Source: Phycisphaera sp.
GTDB lineage: Bacteria; Planctomycetota; Phycisphaerae; Phycisphaerales; Zrk34
Direction of reading: 5' to 3'
Assembly: GCA_016125285.1 (NCBI GenBank)
Contig: WGMA01000042.1
Location: 124,001-188,000 of the forward strand
Length of the DNA stretch: 64,000 nt
The notes under the pieces were generated by a model. That model worked only from the letters and a program-made list of their open reading frames with translations. It was not told the DNA's origin and did no database searches. Below are positions 40,920 through 49,744 of the stretch, piece by piece. A program made the translations under genes and the position numbers. Positions within the stretch are counted from its first letter, which is position 1; each line of letters begins with the position of its first letter.

Positions 40920-43900
40920 ACAGTGAATCGTGATCCGACTTCGGCGGAACACCCGCCAAACTCGATCGGAACACGAATCGTTGATAGACGTAAGCCAGGC
41001 CGAACAGACTCAGGCCCAGACCCAGGAAGCTCATGACGCGGTAGAGGTCTTCGAGGTGACGCGTGTCGAACAGGAAGACCTTGCCGATGGCGATGACCAT
41101 CACGGCCAGCGACGCGTAACGGATCGTCTTGGACTGCGTGGCGATGCCGAGCACGAGCAGCGTGACGGCGAACACGATCCACGCCGCGGAGTACGCGTAC
41201 CACTCGGCGTTGGCGGGCATGTCGCCGTCGAGGTACAGGCCGTGGAACGCCTGCCGCACCTGCAGCGTCACCAGGACGAACGCGAGCACGAGCGTCGTGA
41301 CGCCGCAGAACGCCGCGAGGTCGCCGTGGCCGAGGCGGTGGTACAGACGACCGGCGATCAGCACGCACGCCGCGGGCACGCCGTAGTAGTACAGCAGCGC
41401 GTTGAAGATGACGACACCGGGCACGGCCTGGTGTGAGAACGCCGGGTTGTAGGCTACCAGCGTGCCCAGCGCCACGGCGCCGAGGCCCATGAACGTGAGC
41501 GTGTAGCCGCCGGCCGGGAGGATCGTCGCGGTCCAACGCGTCGCGGCGAGCAGCATGCCGACGCTCGCGCCGAGCCAGATCACGGCGTAGGTCGCGAACT
41601 CGGCCAGCGAGAACCCGCGATCGAGCTGCATGTCGTCGGTGTGGAAGCCTTGGCGGACCAGCATCGACGCCAGCACCACGCCGAGGATGAGCGTGCAGGT
41701 CTCGCCCACGTCGGCGAGGCTGGTCTCTTCGATCTGTCGGGCGAGGTAGGACGCGGTCATCGTCAGCGCCGCGGGCACGCCGAAGATGTACAGCAGCCAG
41801 TTGAACAGGACCCACGTGCCGACGTCCTGCTGGGAGAACAGCGGGTTGTAGATCGACAGGCCGCCGAACAGGACCGCCGCGAGGCCGACGTATGTCAGCG
41901 CCCGCCCGCCGATCCGCAGCATCGGCATCTTCGTGAAGAACTTCGCGGCGAGCAGCATGCCCACGGCCCCGGTGAGCCAGACGATGCTGTACGTCGCGGT
42001 CTCGACGATCGTGAACTGCTGGACGAGCCGCATGTCGTCGACGTGGAAGCCGTGGCGGATGAGCATCAGCGTGGCGATGAAGACGTAGCCGATGCAGACG
42101 CGGTCGAGCAGCGTGGCGAGGTCGTTTACGCCGTTGCGGCGGGCCTGCCAGCTGAGCACGCCGACCAGCGCCGTCGGCACGATCAGCACGTAGAGCAGGC
42201 CGTTGAACAGCGGCATGCCGCCGAGTGATTCCGCGGCATGCACGTTCCAAAGCGGGTTGGCGATCAGGCCGGTGCCCACGAGCAGCGCGAGCAGGGCGAT
42301 GACGACGACGACCTTGGCGTACGCGGCCATCGCGTTGAGCTTCGTGCGCGGCACGAGTTCCATGATGGACGAGCCGAGCATCAGCCACATCACGCCGTAC
42401 GTCGTCAGCTCGTAGAGCGTCACGCCGCCGCGGAGCAGCATGGACTCGGTGTGGAAGCCCTGGCGGACGAACAGGGCGAGCGCGAGCATCACGAGAGCGA
42501 GCACGCCGATGTCAAACACGTCGGCGATGTTCGCGGCGTTGGCGCGACGGGGCAGCCATGCGGCCTGGGCGGCGAGCAGCGTCGGCAGGGCGATCGCGTA
42601 GAGCAGTCCGTTGAACAAGATGGTGTTTCCAACGGCGCCCGCGGCGTCGGCGTTCCACATCGGGTTGACGACGAGGCCGACGCCAAACAGCGTGGCGATG
42701 ATCGACAGAGCGGCGATGACCACGCCGCCGCGCCGCACGAGCGTCAGCGGCCACTGCTGTACGCTGATCAGCAACATCGATGCCCCGAAGGCCCAGGCGA
42801 CGCTGTACGTCGACATCTCATACATCGTCAGGCCGCTCTGCGTCAGATCGCGGTGGAAGCCGTGGCGGACCATCAGCGTGACCATCACGAAGCCGAGCGA
42901 CATGGCGCCGAGGTCGAACAGCGGCGCGAGCTTCGGCGCGTTGCCGGCCCCGTCGCGACGCAGGATCCACGCGGTGGCCGCGAAGCAGCCCAGCGGCAGG
43001 CCGTAGCCGTACGCGAGCCAGTTGAGCACGGGCAGGTCGCCGATGTCGTAGGTCAGCACCCACGGGTTGAACAGCAGCCGAGCGGCGACGAGTGCGCCGA
43101 GGATGGCCACGACGTGGTGCAGCAGCGGGGCACGCAGCTGCCACGCGATCGCGGCGACGGCGACGAGCTGCAGCGCCCAGGCGATCGTCATCCACTGCGG
43201 GCCGATGCCGTCATAGTGGTTGACGAACAGCGGCACGGCGACCGCCACGAAGCCCGACACGCCGCTCAGCAGGATCGCCAGCACGGTGTCGCCATCAGGG
43301 ATGGAGTCACGCCGCGCGAGCACCGGCACGGACAGGCCGCAGAGCAGACCAGCCAGGCCGACGCTGATCACCCACCACGGCGCGATCACCGACGCCTCGT
43401 CGATCACCCAGTACGTCATGCCGGCGTAAGCGATCGCGCTGAGCACGGACAGCGCCGCCCACGGCACCGGCCGCTTCACGCCCCACAGCGCCGCGTACGC
43501 GCCGCCGCCGTAGAGCACGCCGAAGCACAACGCCGTCAGCGCGAAACGCGTCGTGTCGCCGGTCGTCAGACCGTTGACGTACCACACGCCGAGCATCACG
43601 ACGCCCAGCACTGCGGCCAGCCCGCTGAGGCCGAAGAACCGCTCACGCAGTCGCCCGAGCACGAGGCAGCCGGCGCCCAGCACGCCCATGTAAGCCCACT
43701 CCAGCGTCGTCATCGTCCCGGCGCCGAGCAGCCAGGCGACCAGCGCCATGCCGACCACCACGCCCAGCCACGGGACCACCGTGCCGACCGTGTGGGCGCC
43801 GATCTGCTGCTCGGATGCGAACGACCCGATGACGAACGTCGCGATCGACATCAGCAGGAACAGGCCGACCCACACCGAGCCGTCGGGGTGGTTGGCGTGG

Positions 43901-45174
43901 AAGAACAGCAGCCAGATGACCGCCCAGCCGAACCCGCCGGCCATCGTCGCCAGGCCCATCCACCACCAGTTGCGCTGACGCGTCAGCGCGAGCAGGCCGG
44001 CCTCGAGCAGGAACAGATAGCCGAACAGCTGAACGGTGGTGACGTTGTTGGCGCCGATGAGCGCGGGCGTAAGGAAGCCGGCGGCGAGGCCGAGGATCGC
44101 GACGAACGGGCCGTGGCGAAGGCTCAGCGCGACGGTGATGCCGGTCAACGCGATCAGCAGCGCGAAAGCGGTAATCGGCTCGATGAAGTGATAGAGATTC
44201 GCCGACGCAAGCACGGCGCCGAACAGCACGGCGGAACCCGCGGCGGTGAGGCCCGCGCCGATGCGGTGCATCGGCTTGTGGAAGAACTCACCAACGCCAA
44301 ACAGCGTCAGGCCGAACATGCCCGACAGCAGCACGCGACGCTCGGCGGTCAGGACACCGTGCTGCACCATGTAGCGCACGAAGTAAAGACCGGCCAGCGC
44401 CAGCGCCACCGCGCCGACCCACACGGCGAGCTTCGTGCCGAGTCGTTCTTCCCACTTCGCGTCGTCGGCGGCGCGTGCGACGGCACGCGGAGGGCGCGGA
44501 CCGGCGGGAGCCGCCGGCGCGGCGGGCGCGTGGCCGGAGGTCGGCGCGACGGGCGTCTCGACACGAGCCGCCTGTGACGTCTCACCGAAGATCGGTGTCA
44601 CGTGCGCCGGCGCGGACTTGTCCTGTTGAGGCGCAGCCGTCGTGATGGGCTTCTCGAGCGGCGGGACCGGCGTCGGCTTGACCACCGGCGGCTGCGCCTT
44701 GATTTGATCGGCGGGTGAAGGCGTGCGCGCCGCCGCGTTGTCACGGAGGTGCGGCGCGAGCGCGGGATTGTCCGCGGACAGGTCGAGCGGCTGATCGACG
44801 GGCGTCGGCTTGGGCGGAGCAGCGGGCGGTGTGGGTCGCGCGGCGGGCGTCGTCGGGTGCGCAGCGGGCCCCGTTGGGTGCGCGGCGGGCACCGTCGGGT
44901 GCGCGGTCGGTGTGGCGGCGGTGTGACGCGCGGCAGGCGCTGCTGGCGTCTCGCGGACGGGCGGCGCAGCGGGCGCTGACTTCGGCGGCAGCCCGTATCG
45001 CTCCAGCGCATCGACGCGGTCGTCCATGGCGTCCAGCCGCTTCAGGACGCTGACCACGCGTCGGTCGGCCTTGTCCGCCAGTTGCTCGGCCCGGGACGCC
45101 TTCGACATCGCCACGATCGGCAGAACGAGGATGACGAAGGCTGCGGCTAACAGGATGATGTAGATGATGGCCAT
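40918..45174 (-). CDS. Giant DUF2339 multi-span membrane protein with internal repeats
   Basis: 1418 residues. One membrane span at 2-24 precedes a short coiled coil (about 28-58), a Pro/Ala/His-rich linker (about 65-245, with four 21-bp repeats), and then some thirty or more hydrophobic helices to the C-terminus. From about 765 the sequence is built from five units of about 134 residues. Each contains R-H/Q-G/A-F-H (near 769, 902, 1038, 1172 and 1305). NP-x-W/F and LFNxLLYxxxxP follow in the first four units. DUF2339 function is unknown; a role in the envelope is likely. The gene stands alone, with a hairpin after its stop. Confidence 0.82.
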   Translation of the reverse strand: MAIIYIILLAAAFVILVLPIVAMSKASRAEQLADKADRRVVSVLKRLDAMDDRVDALERYGLPPKSAPAAPPVRETPAAPAARHTAATPTAHPTVPAAHPTGPAAHPTTPAARPTPPAAPPKPTPVDQPLDLSADNPALAPHLRDNAAARTPSPADQIKAQPPVVKPTPVPPLEKPITTAAPQQDKSAPAHVTPIFGETSQAARVETPVAPTSGHAPAAPAAPAGPRPPRAVARAADDAKWEERLGTKLAVWVGAVALALAGLYFVRYMVQHGVLTAERRVLLSGMFGLTLFGVGEFFHKPMHRIGAGLTAAGSAVLFGAVLASANLYHFIEPITAFALLIALTGITVALSLRHGPFVAILGLAAGFLTPALIGANNVTTVQLFGYLFLLEAGLLALTRQRNWWWMGLATMAGGFGWAVIWLLFFHANHPDGSVWVGLFLLMSIATFVIGSFASEQQIGAHTVGTVVPWLGVVVGMALVAWLLGAGTMTTLEWAYMGVLGAGCLVLGRLRERFFGLSGLAAVLGVVMLGVWYVNGLTTGDTTRFALTALCFGVLYGGGAYAALWGVKRPVPWAALSVLSAIAYAGMTYWVIDEASVIAPWWVISVGLAGLLCGLSVPVLARRDSIPDGDTVLAILLSGVSGFVAVAVPLFVNHYDGIGPQWMTIAWALQLVAVAAIAWQLRAPLLHHVVAILGALVAARLLFNPWVLTYDIGDLPVLNWLAYGYGLPLGCFAATAWILRRDGAGNAPKLAPLFDLGAMSLGFVMVTLMVRHGFHRDLTQSGLTMYEMSTYSVAWAFGASMLLISVQQWPLTLVRRGGVVIAALSIIATLFGVGLVVNPMWNADAAGAVGNTILFNGLLYAIALPTLLAAQAAWLPRRANAANIADVFDIGVLALVMLALALFVRQGFHTESMLLRGGVTLYELTTYGVMWLMLGSSIMELVPRTKLNAMAAYAKVVVVIALLALLVGTGLIANPLWNVHAAESLGGMPLFNGLLYVLIVPTALVGVLSWQARRNGVNDLATLLDRVCIGYVFIATLMLIRHGFHVDDMRLVQQFTIVETATYSIVWLTGAVGMLLAAKFFTKMPMLRIGGRALTYVGLAAVLFGGLSIYNPLFSQQDVGTWVLFNWLLYIFGVPAALTMTASYLARQIEETSLADVGETCTLILGVVLASMLVRQGFHTDDMQLDRGFSLAEFATYAVIWLGASVGMLLAATRWTATILPAGGYTLTFMGLGAVALGTLVAYNPAFSHQAVPGVVIFNALLYYYGVPAACVLIAGRLYHRLGHGDLAAFCGVTTLVLAFVLVTLQVRQAFHGLYLDGDMPANAEWYAYSAAWIVFAVTLLVLGIATQSKTIRYASLAVMVIAIGKVFLFDTRHLEDLYRVMSFLGLGLSLFGLAYVYQRFVFRSSLAGVPPKSDHDSL
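44831..44914 (-). repeat. Four tandem 21-bp repeats in the DUF2339 linker
   Basis: Units of 21 bp start at 44831, 44852, 44873 and 44894, with the consensus GTCGGGTGCGCGGCGGGC plus three bases. On the coding strand they give the heptad Ala-His-Pro-Thr-x-Pro-Ala, with Arg for His in one copy. Copy number may vary between strains. Confidence 0.75.
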
Positions 45175-45383
45175 GGCTCACGCCCTCTTTCGAGTGTTGC
45201 TCTGCCAGGTCTAAATCAATCGCCGTGCCAGCCGGGGTCGATGGCCGTAACACCTTTGATGTGAGCGAGATGGCGATACTGGCGAGGTTTAGGAATTAGT
45301 CCCTTCCGGGCCGCGTATGGCACTTGCTGGACATGCGATGTACATTCGTTGTGCGCGTGATTCGACGCGCCCGGAGGTCCACC

Positions 45384-46931
45384 ATGCCATTCTTCAACGC
45401 CGACGATCGTGGGTTTCTCGAAGAGCTTTCGCGGATCTGCTACTGCAACCCCTTCGTGCCGGACCGCATCGCCTACGAGCGAGCGGCGCTCGGCGACGCC
45501 TTCGACGACAGCGAAGCCCACTGGAACATCAACGCCGGCAACCTCGACTTTCACCCCAACGTCATTCTCCTCTGTCAGCGCGCCGACGCGTTGATCGAAG
45601 ACGCCGCGAAGCGCCTGGACGGCGGCAAGGCCAGGCCGACCGACGACGAGTCGCGACGCTTCGAAGACCTGTCGCTGTTCGTCCTGTATCACCGCTACCG
45701 GCAGGGGTTCGACCGGGCGATCCTCGAGTCGGAGGAGTCGAAGGGCGGCAAGGCGTACCGCATGTACGACGACTTCGTCGCGGACGCCGAACGCTACCTC
45801 AAACACCTCGACCGCGGGCCGCGCATCCTCGACGACCTGCCGCACCTGTTCGCGATCTTCTTCCAGATGCGCCGCGCGTTTCACAACATCTTCAACTACA
45901 TCTACGGCCGGTCGCGCTCCGCCGCGAAGCTCCGCGCCGCGGTGTGGCAGTCGATCTTCACCTGCAACATGCCGCGCTACCGGCGCACCATGTTCAGCCG
46001 CATGCACGACTACACGACGCTGATCACCGGCCCCAGCGGCACCGGCAAGGAACTCGTCGCCCGCGCCGTTGGCCTGTCGCGCTACGTGCCGTTCGACGTC
46101 GAGTCGCGCAAGTTCACCGCCGACTTCGCCGGCACGTTCTACAGCCTCAACCTCTCGGCCATGAGCCCGACGCTGATCGAGTCCGAGCTGTTCGGTCACC
46201 AGCGCGGCGCGTTCACCGGCGCCGTCGCCGACCGCGCCGGCTGGCTGGAGGTCTGCCCGCCGCTGGGCACGGTATTCCTCGACGAGATCGGCGAGCTCGA
46301 TACCGCCATTCAGGTCAAGCTCCTCCGCGTGCTTCAGTCGCGTCAGTTCCAGCGTCTCGGCGAGACCGCCACACGCAATTTCGAGGGCAAGATCATCGCG
46401 GCGACCAATCGCGACATCGTCGCGGCGATGCAGGAGGGCGATTTCCGCGCCGACTTCTACTACCGGCTCTGCTCCGACATCATCGAGACGCCGTCGCTTC
46501 GGCAGCGCATCGCCGACGACCCCGCGGAACTCGGCCACCTCATCGGCCTGCTCGCCGCACGCGTGCTCAACGACGTCGACGAGGCCGTGCGCGTCGCCGA
46601 GGAGGTCGAGGCGTGGGTGCACGAAAACCTCGGCGCGAGTTACGACTGGCCGGGTAACGTCCGCGAGCTCGAGCAGTGCGTCCGCAACGTCTTGATCCGC
46701 CGGGAGTACCACCCGGCGCGGACCGGCGGCCACGGCGTCCACCAGCGGCTCGCCGCCGACTTCACCGCCGGCGAGCTGCCCGCCGACGACATCCTGCGTC
46801 GGTATTGCACGCTCGTCTACGCACGCGTCGGCAGCTACGAAGGCGCCGCCCGCGAACTCGGCCTCGACCGCCGCACCGTCAAGGCCAAGGTCGACGAAGA
46901 CCTGCTCGCGGAACTCACCGGCGGGGCATAA
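45384..46931 (+). CDS. Sigma-54 interacting AAA+ transcriptional activator, orphan
   Basis: 515 residues from ATG 45384, which has GGAGG eight bases upstream. The N-terminal 200 residues match no REC, PAS or GAF pattern I recognise and contain YCNPFVPDRIAYERAALGDA. The AAA+ domain has Walker A GPSGTGKE (about 216-223), the sigma-54 contact GAFTGA (about 274-279) and Walker B VFLDEIGEL. The C-terminal Fis-like helix-turn-helix is GSYEGAARELGLDRRTVK (about 485-502). No kinase is adjacent. It may sense a ligand directly through the N-terminal region. No clear -24/-12 promoter was found nearby. Confidence 0.85.
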   Translation: MPFFNADDRGFLEELSRICYCNPFVPDRIAYERAALGDAFDDSEAHWNINAGNLDFHPNVILLCQRADALIEDAAKRLDGGKARPTDDESRRFEDLSLFVLYHRYRQGFDRAILESEESKGGKAYRMYDDFVADAERYLKHLDRGPRILDDLPHLFAIFFQMRRAFHNIFNYIYGRSRSAAKLRAAVWQSIFTCNMPRYRRTMFSRMHDYTTLITGPSGTGKELVARAVGLSRYVPFDVESRKFTADFAGTFYSLNLSAMSPTLIESELFGHQRGAFTGAVADRAGWLEVCPPLGTVFLDEIGELDTAIQVKLLRVLQSRQFQRLGETATRNFEGKIIAATNRDIVAAMQEGDFRADFYYRLCSDIIETPSLRQRIADDPAELGHLIGLLAARVLNDVDEAVRVAEEVEAWVHENLGASYDWPGNVRELEQCVRNVLIRREYHPARTGGHGVHQRLAADFTAGELPADDILRRYCTLVYARVGSYEGAARELGLDRRTVKAKVDEDLLAELTGGA

Positions 46932-46985
46932 CGGTAAAAGAACTCATCGCCAGATCCACGTGTTGCTGTGGGTCAACGTCCGGCG

Positions 46986-48050
46986 CTAGTTCGCGCCGGC
47001 GGGTTGCAGCGTCGCGGCGGTGAGGTGCGTGTCGTCCCAGACCTTCTTGTCGTGGGTCGAGTCGATCATCTTCAGGTGGACGTCGTCGCCGGTGATCTCG
47101 ATGGACACGACGTAGTGCATCGGGCCGGGGATCTCGCGTTCGGAGCCGTCGGCGGCGCGGTAGATGAAGCGGTTGTTGTCTTTCGGGTCGCGTCCGTAGA
47201 GCACGTCGCCGGGGATCGCGTCTTTCAGGCGGTTGAGCGGGTAGATCGGTGCGCCGGCGCCGGCGGAGATGACGTAGTGAACGCCGCCGCGCTGCGTGTG
47301 GTAGTAGATGTGGTCGTGCCCGGTGAACACGGCCGTGACGTGATACTTCTCGAACAGCTCGGTCGCGGCGTTGGGCTTGCCGGTAACGTCCTCGTAGGAC
47401 TTGTTGCCGACGGTGTAGTAGGGGCGGTGCTGGAAGATGAAGATGTGCTTGCCCTGTCCGGACTTCAACTCGTCCTCAAGCCAGGCGAGGCGTTTGGGGT
47501 CTTCGTGGGTCTTGGGCCAGCCGAGCGCGATGAACTTGGCGTTGCCGTATTCGAAGGAATACTGATCGTGCTCGATGCCGAAGAAGTTGGAGAAGTTGTG
47601 CACGCCGTCGGACCCGCCGGACTCCTCGTGATTGCCGACGGTGGGCCAGGTGGGGTACTTGGTGAGAAACCAGCCGCCCTCGTCTTCGAGCTGCTTGTAC
47701 TCGGTGGGGCCGCGCTTGCCAGCGCCAGCCTGAACCAGGTCGGCGGTGGTGATGCAGAACTCGGGGTGCAGTTCGTCGGCGTGCTTGAGGACGGTCTTGA
47801 AGTACGGCGAGTGCTTGGCGTCGCCGAACACGAGGAAGAACATGTGGTCGACGGGCTTGCCGGCGTGCTCGGCACGGAGCTTGTCCATCAGCGGGCGCGG
47901 GTCGAAGGGGTGGCCGAACCGGGCGGTGTCCTGGACCTGCGGCTTGTCGTCATCGTCGTCGTCCGCCGCGGGCTTCTTCGCCAGGCCGATCGAGACGGCG
48001 CAGGTGAGCAGGGCGGCGATCGTCAGCATCCAAGGGGTCGCGTTACGCAT
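46986..48050 (-). CDS. Secreted calcineurin-like metallophosphoesterase
   Basis: 354 residues from ATG 48050 with a signal peptide (about 1-25, WMLTIAALLTCAVSIGLA). Metal-site blocks are FLVFGDAKH (about 73-81), TADLV (usually GDxx), GNHEE (about 137-141), FQHRPYY and GHDHIYYH (about 243-250). The second block has Ala in place of the usual Gly, but the ligands are kept. It is a periplasmic phosphatase or phosphodiesterase of the purple-acid-phosphatase-like group. It is transcribed divergently from the polyphosphate phosphotransferase gene, so a shared phosphate theme is possible. Confidence 0.82.
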   Translation of the reverse strand: MRNATPWMLTIAALLTCAVSIGLAKKPAADDDDDDKPQVQDTARFGHPFDPRPLMDKLRAEHAGKPVDHMFFLVFGDAKHSPYFKTVLKHADELHPEFCITTADLVQAGAGKRGPTEYKQLEDEGGWFLTKYPTWPTVGNHEESGGSDGVHNFSNFFGIEHDQYSFEYGNAKFIALGWPKTHEDPKRLAWLEDELKSGQGKHIFIFQHRPYYTVGNKSYEDVTGKPNAATELFEKYHVTAVFTGHDHIYYHTQRGGVHYVISAGAGAPIYPLNRLKDAIPGDVLYGRDPKDNNRFIYRAADGSEREIPGPMHYVVSIEITGDDVHLKMIDSTHDKKVWDDTHLTAATLQPAGAN

Positions 48051-48134
48051 GTGGAACTCCGTGGGGGCGGTGCCCGGGTTGGTTGAACGGGAGATCATAT
48101 ACGGAACTACGCGACGGATCGCGGCAGGTTCGCT

Positions 48135-48140
48135 TAGAAT
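48135..48140 (+). promoter_or_regulatory. -10-like box upstream of the polyphosphate phosphotransferase gene
   Basis: TAGAAT lies 38 bases before ATG 48179, where GGGAGG provides the ribosome-binding site. No convincing -35 was found in the GC-rich sequence upstream. Confidence 0.3.
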
Positions 48141-48178
48141 CGCAACCGCGACACGAGGGGAATACGCGGGAGGCGATC

Positions 48179-49744
48179 ATGTTTGAAGCTGTGGAACTGG
48201 GCCGGTTCGTCAAGAAGTCGGAGTTCGAAGAGGAGGAGGGCGAGCTGCGGACGCAGCTGCTGGAGGTGCAGCGTGCGCTGCGCGCGACGCACTCGTCTGT
48301 GGTGGTGATCGTGTCCGGCGTGGAGGGCGCGGGCAAGAGCGACGTGGTGAATCGGCTGACGGAGTGGCTGGACACGCGCGGCGTGCGGGTCAGCGCGTTC
48401 TGGTTCGCGAGCGACGAGGAGCAGGGCCGGCCGCGTTTCTGGCGGTTCTGGCGTTGCCTGCCGGCGCGTGGGACGATCGGCGTGCTGTTCGGCAGCTGGT
48501 ATACGGAGCCGATCGTCGCGCGGGCGATGGGGGAGATCGACGACGCGGCGCTCGGGCAGGAGATGGAGCGGATCGAGTCGCTGGAGCGCATGCTCGCGGC
48601 GGACGGCGCGATCGTCGTGAAGCTGTGGTTCCATCTGTCGAAGAAGGAGCAGTCCAAGCGGCTCAAGAAGCTGGCGAAGTCGGTGGACGCTGAAAGCAAG
48701 AAGCGAGACAAGGGCAAGGCGTCGAAGGGCAAGAAAACAAGCACGCCGTTCGTGGGCGTGGATCGTTCGGCGCCGCTGCTGGCGCGTTACTCGAAGCACT
48801 ACGACGATTTCGTTGAGGCGTCGGAGTCGGCGATCCGGATGACGGACGCGGGCGTGGCGCCGTGGCACCTGATCGAGGCGACGAACGCGCGCTACCGGGA
48901 TTTGGCTGCGGGACGGGTGCTGCTGGACGCGATGCGACGCGGCATCGCGTCGGAGTCGAACGACGCGGAGGTCTCGGTCACGGCGTGTGAGTCACCGACG
49001 GTGCTCGTCAGCGACACCGACGATCCGACGACGGTGCTGGACACGGTGGACCTGTCGCAGACGCTCGATGACGACACGTACAAGCGCAAGCTCAAGAAGT
49101 ACCAGTCGCGCATCCGTGAGCTGTCGTGGGAACTGCACGCGTCGGGGCGTTCGTGCATCGCGATGTTCGAGGGTTGGGACGCCGGCGGCAAGGGCGGGGC
49201 GATCCGGCGGATCACGTCGGCGGTCGACGCGCGGCTGTTCCAGGTGATCCCGATCGCGGCGCCGACCGACGAAGAGCGGGCGCACCACTACCTGTGGCGT
49301 TTCTGGCGTCACGTGCCGATGGGCGGTCGCCTGTGCGTCTTCGACCGCTCGTGGTACGGGCGGGTGCTGGTCGAGCGCGTTGAGGGGTTCACGCCGGCGT
49401 CGCGCTGGCGTGCGGCCTACCAGGAGATCAACGAGTTCGAGCAGCAGCTGGTCGACCACGGCATCGGCGTGGCGAAGTTCTGGATCCACATCAGCAAGGA
49501 CGAGCAGCTGCGCCGTTTCGAGGACCGTCAGCGCACGCCGTGGAAACAGCACAAGATCACCGACGAGGACTGGCGCAACCGCGAGAAGTGGGGCGCGTAC
49601 GAGGCCGCGGTGAACGATATGGTGGCGATGACCAGCACGTCGTACGCGCCGTGGACGCTGGTGGCGGGCAACGACAAACGCTTCGCGCGCGTGCAGGTCG
49701 TCAAGACGATGGCGGATCTGTTGGAGCGGACGCTCGACGCTTAA
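48179..49744 (+). CDS. pap: Polyphosphate:AMP phosphotransferase (tandem PPK2 domains)
   Basis: 521 residues from ATG 48179 behind GGGAGG. Two PPK2 domains are present. The first (about 15-245) has Walker A GVEGAGKSD (about 46-54). The second (about 285-515) has EGWDAGGKGG (about 330-339) and FDRSWYGRVLVERVEGF (about 387-403). This is the two-domain PAP arrangement that phosphorylates AMP to ADP with polyphosphate. In known PAPs the C-terminal domain is catalytic. Consistent with that, domain 1 has SWYTEP where domain 2 has SWYGRV. The basic linker (KKRDKGKASKGKKT, about 175) is unusual. Its stop overlaps that of the next, convergent gene. Confidence 0.88.
   Translation: MFEAVELGRFVKKSEFEEEEGELRTQLLEVQRALRATHSSVVVIVSGVEGAGKSDVVNRLTEWLDTRGVRVSAFWFASDEEQGRPRFWRFWRCLPARGTIGVLFGSWYTEPIVARAMGEIDDAALGQEMERIESLERMLAADGAIVVKLWFHLSKKEQSKRLKKLAKSVDAESKKRDKGKASKGKKTSTPFVGVDRSAPLLARYSKHYDDFVEASESAIRMTDAGVAPWHLIEATNARYRDLAAGRVLLDAMRRGIASESNDAEVSVTACESPTVLVSDTDDPTTVLDTVDLSQTLDDDTYKRKLKKYQSRIRELSWELHASGRSCIAMFEGWDAGGKGGAIRRITSAVDARLFQVIPIAAPTDEERAHHYLWRFWRHVPMGGRLCVFDRSWYGRVLVERVEGFTPASRWRAAYQEINEFEQQLVDHGIGVAKFWIHISKDEQLRRFEDRQRTPWKQHKITDEDWRNREKWGAYEAAVNDMVAMTSTSYAPWTLVAGNDKRFARVQVVKTMADLLERTLDA

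Noticed and set aside
42238-44577. A 779-codon plus-strand open frame opposite the DUF2339 gene
   Set aside because: It is the His/Gln/Arg/Asp-rich mirror of hydrophobic membrane helices, a known artefact.
45318-45332. TGGCACTTGCTGGAC as a possible sigma-54 promoter before the activator gene
   Set aside because: The -24 GG matches, but the required GC at the -12 position is AC and the TT before it is absent.
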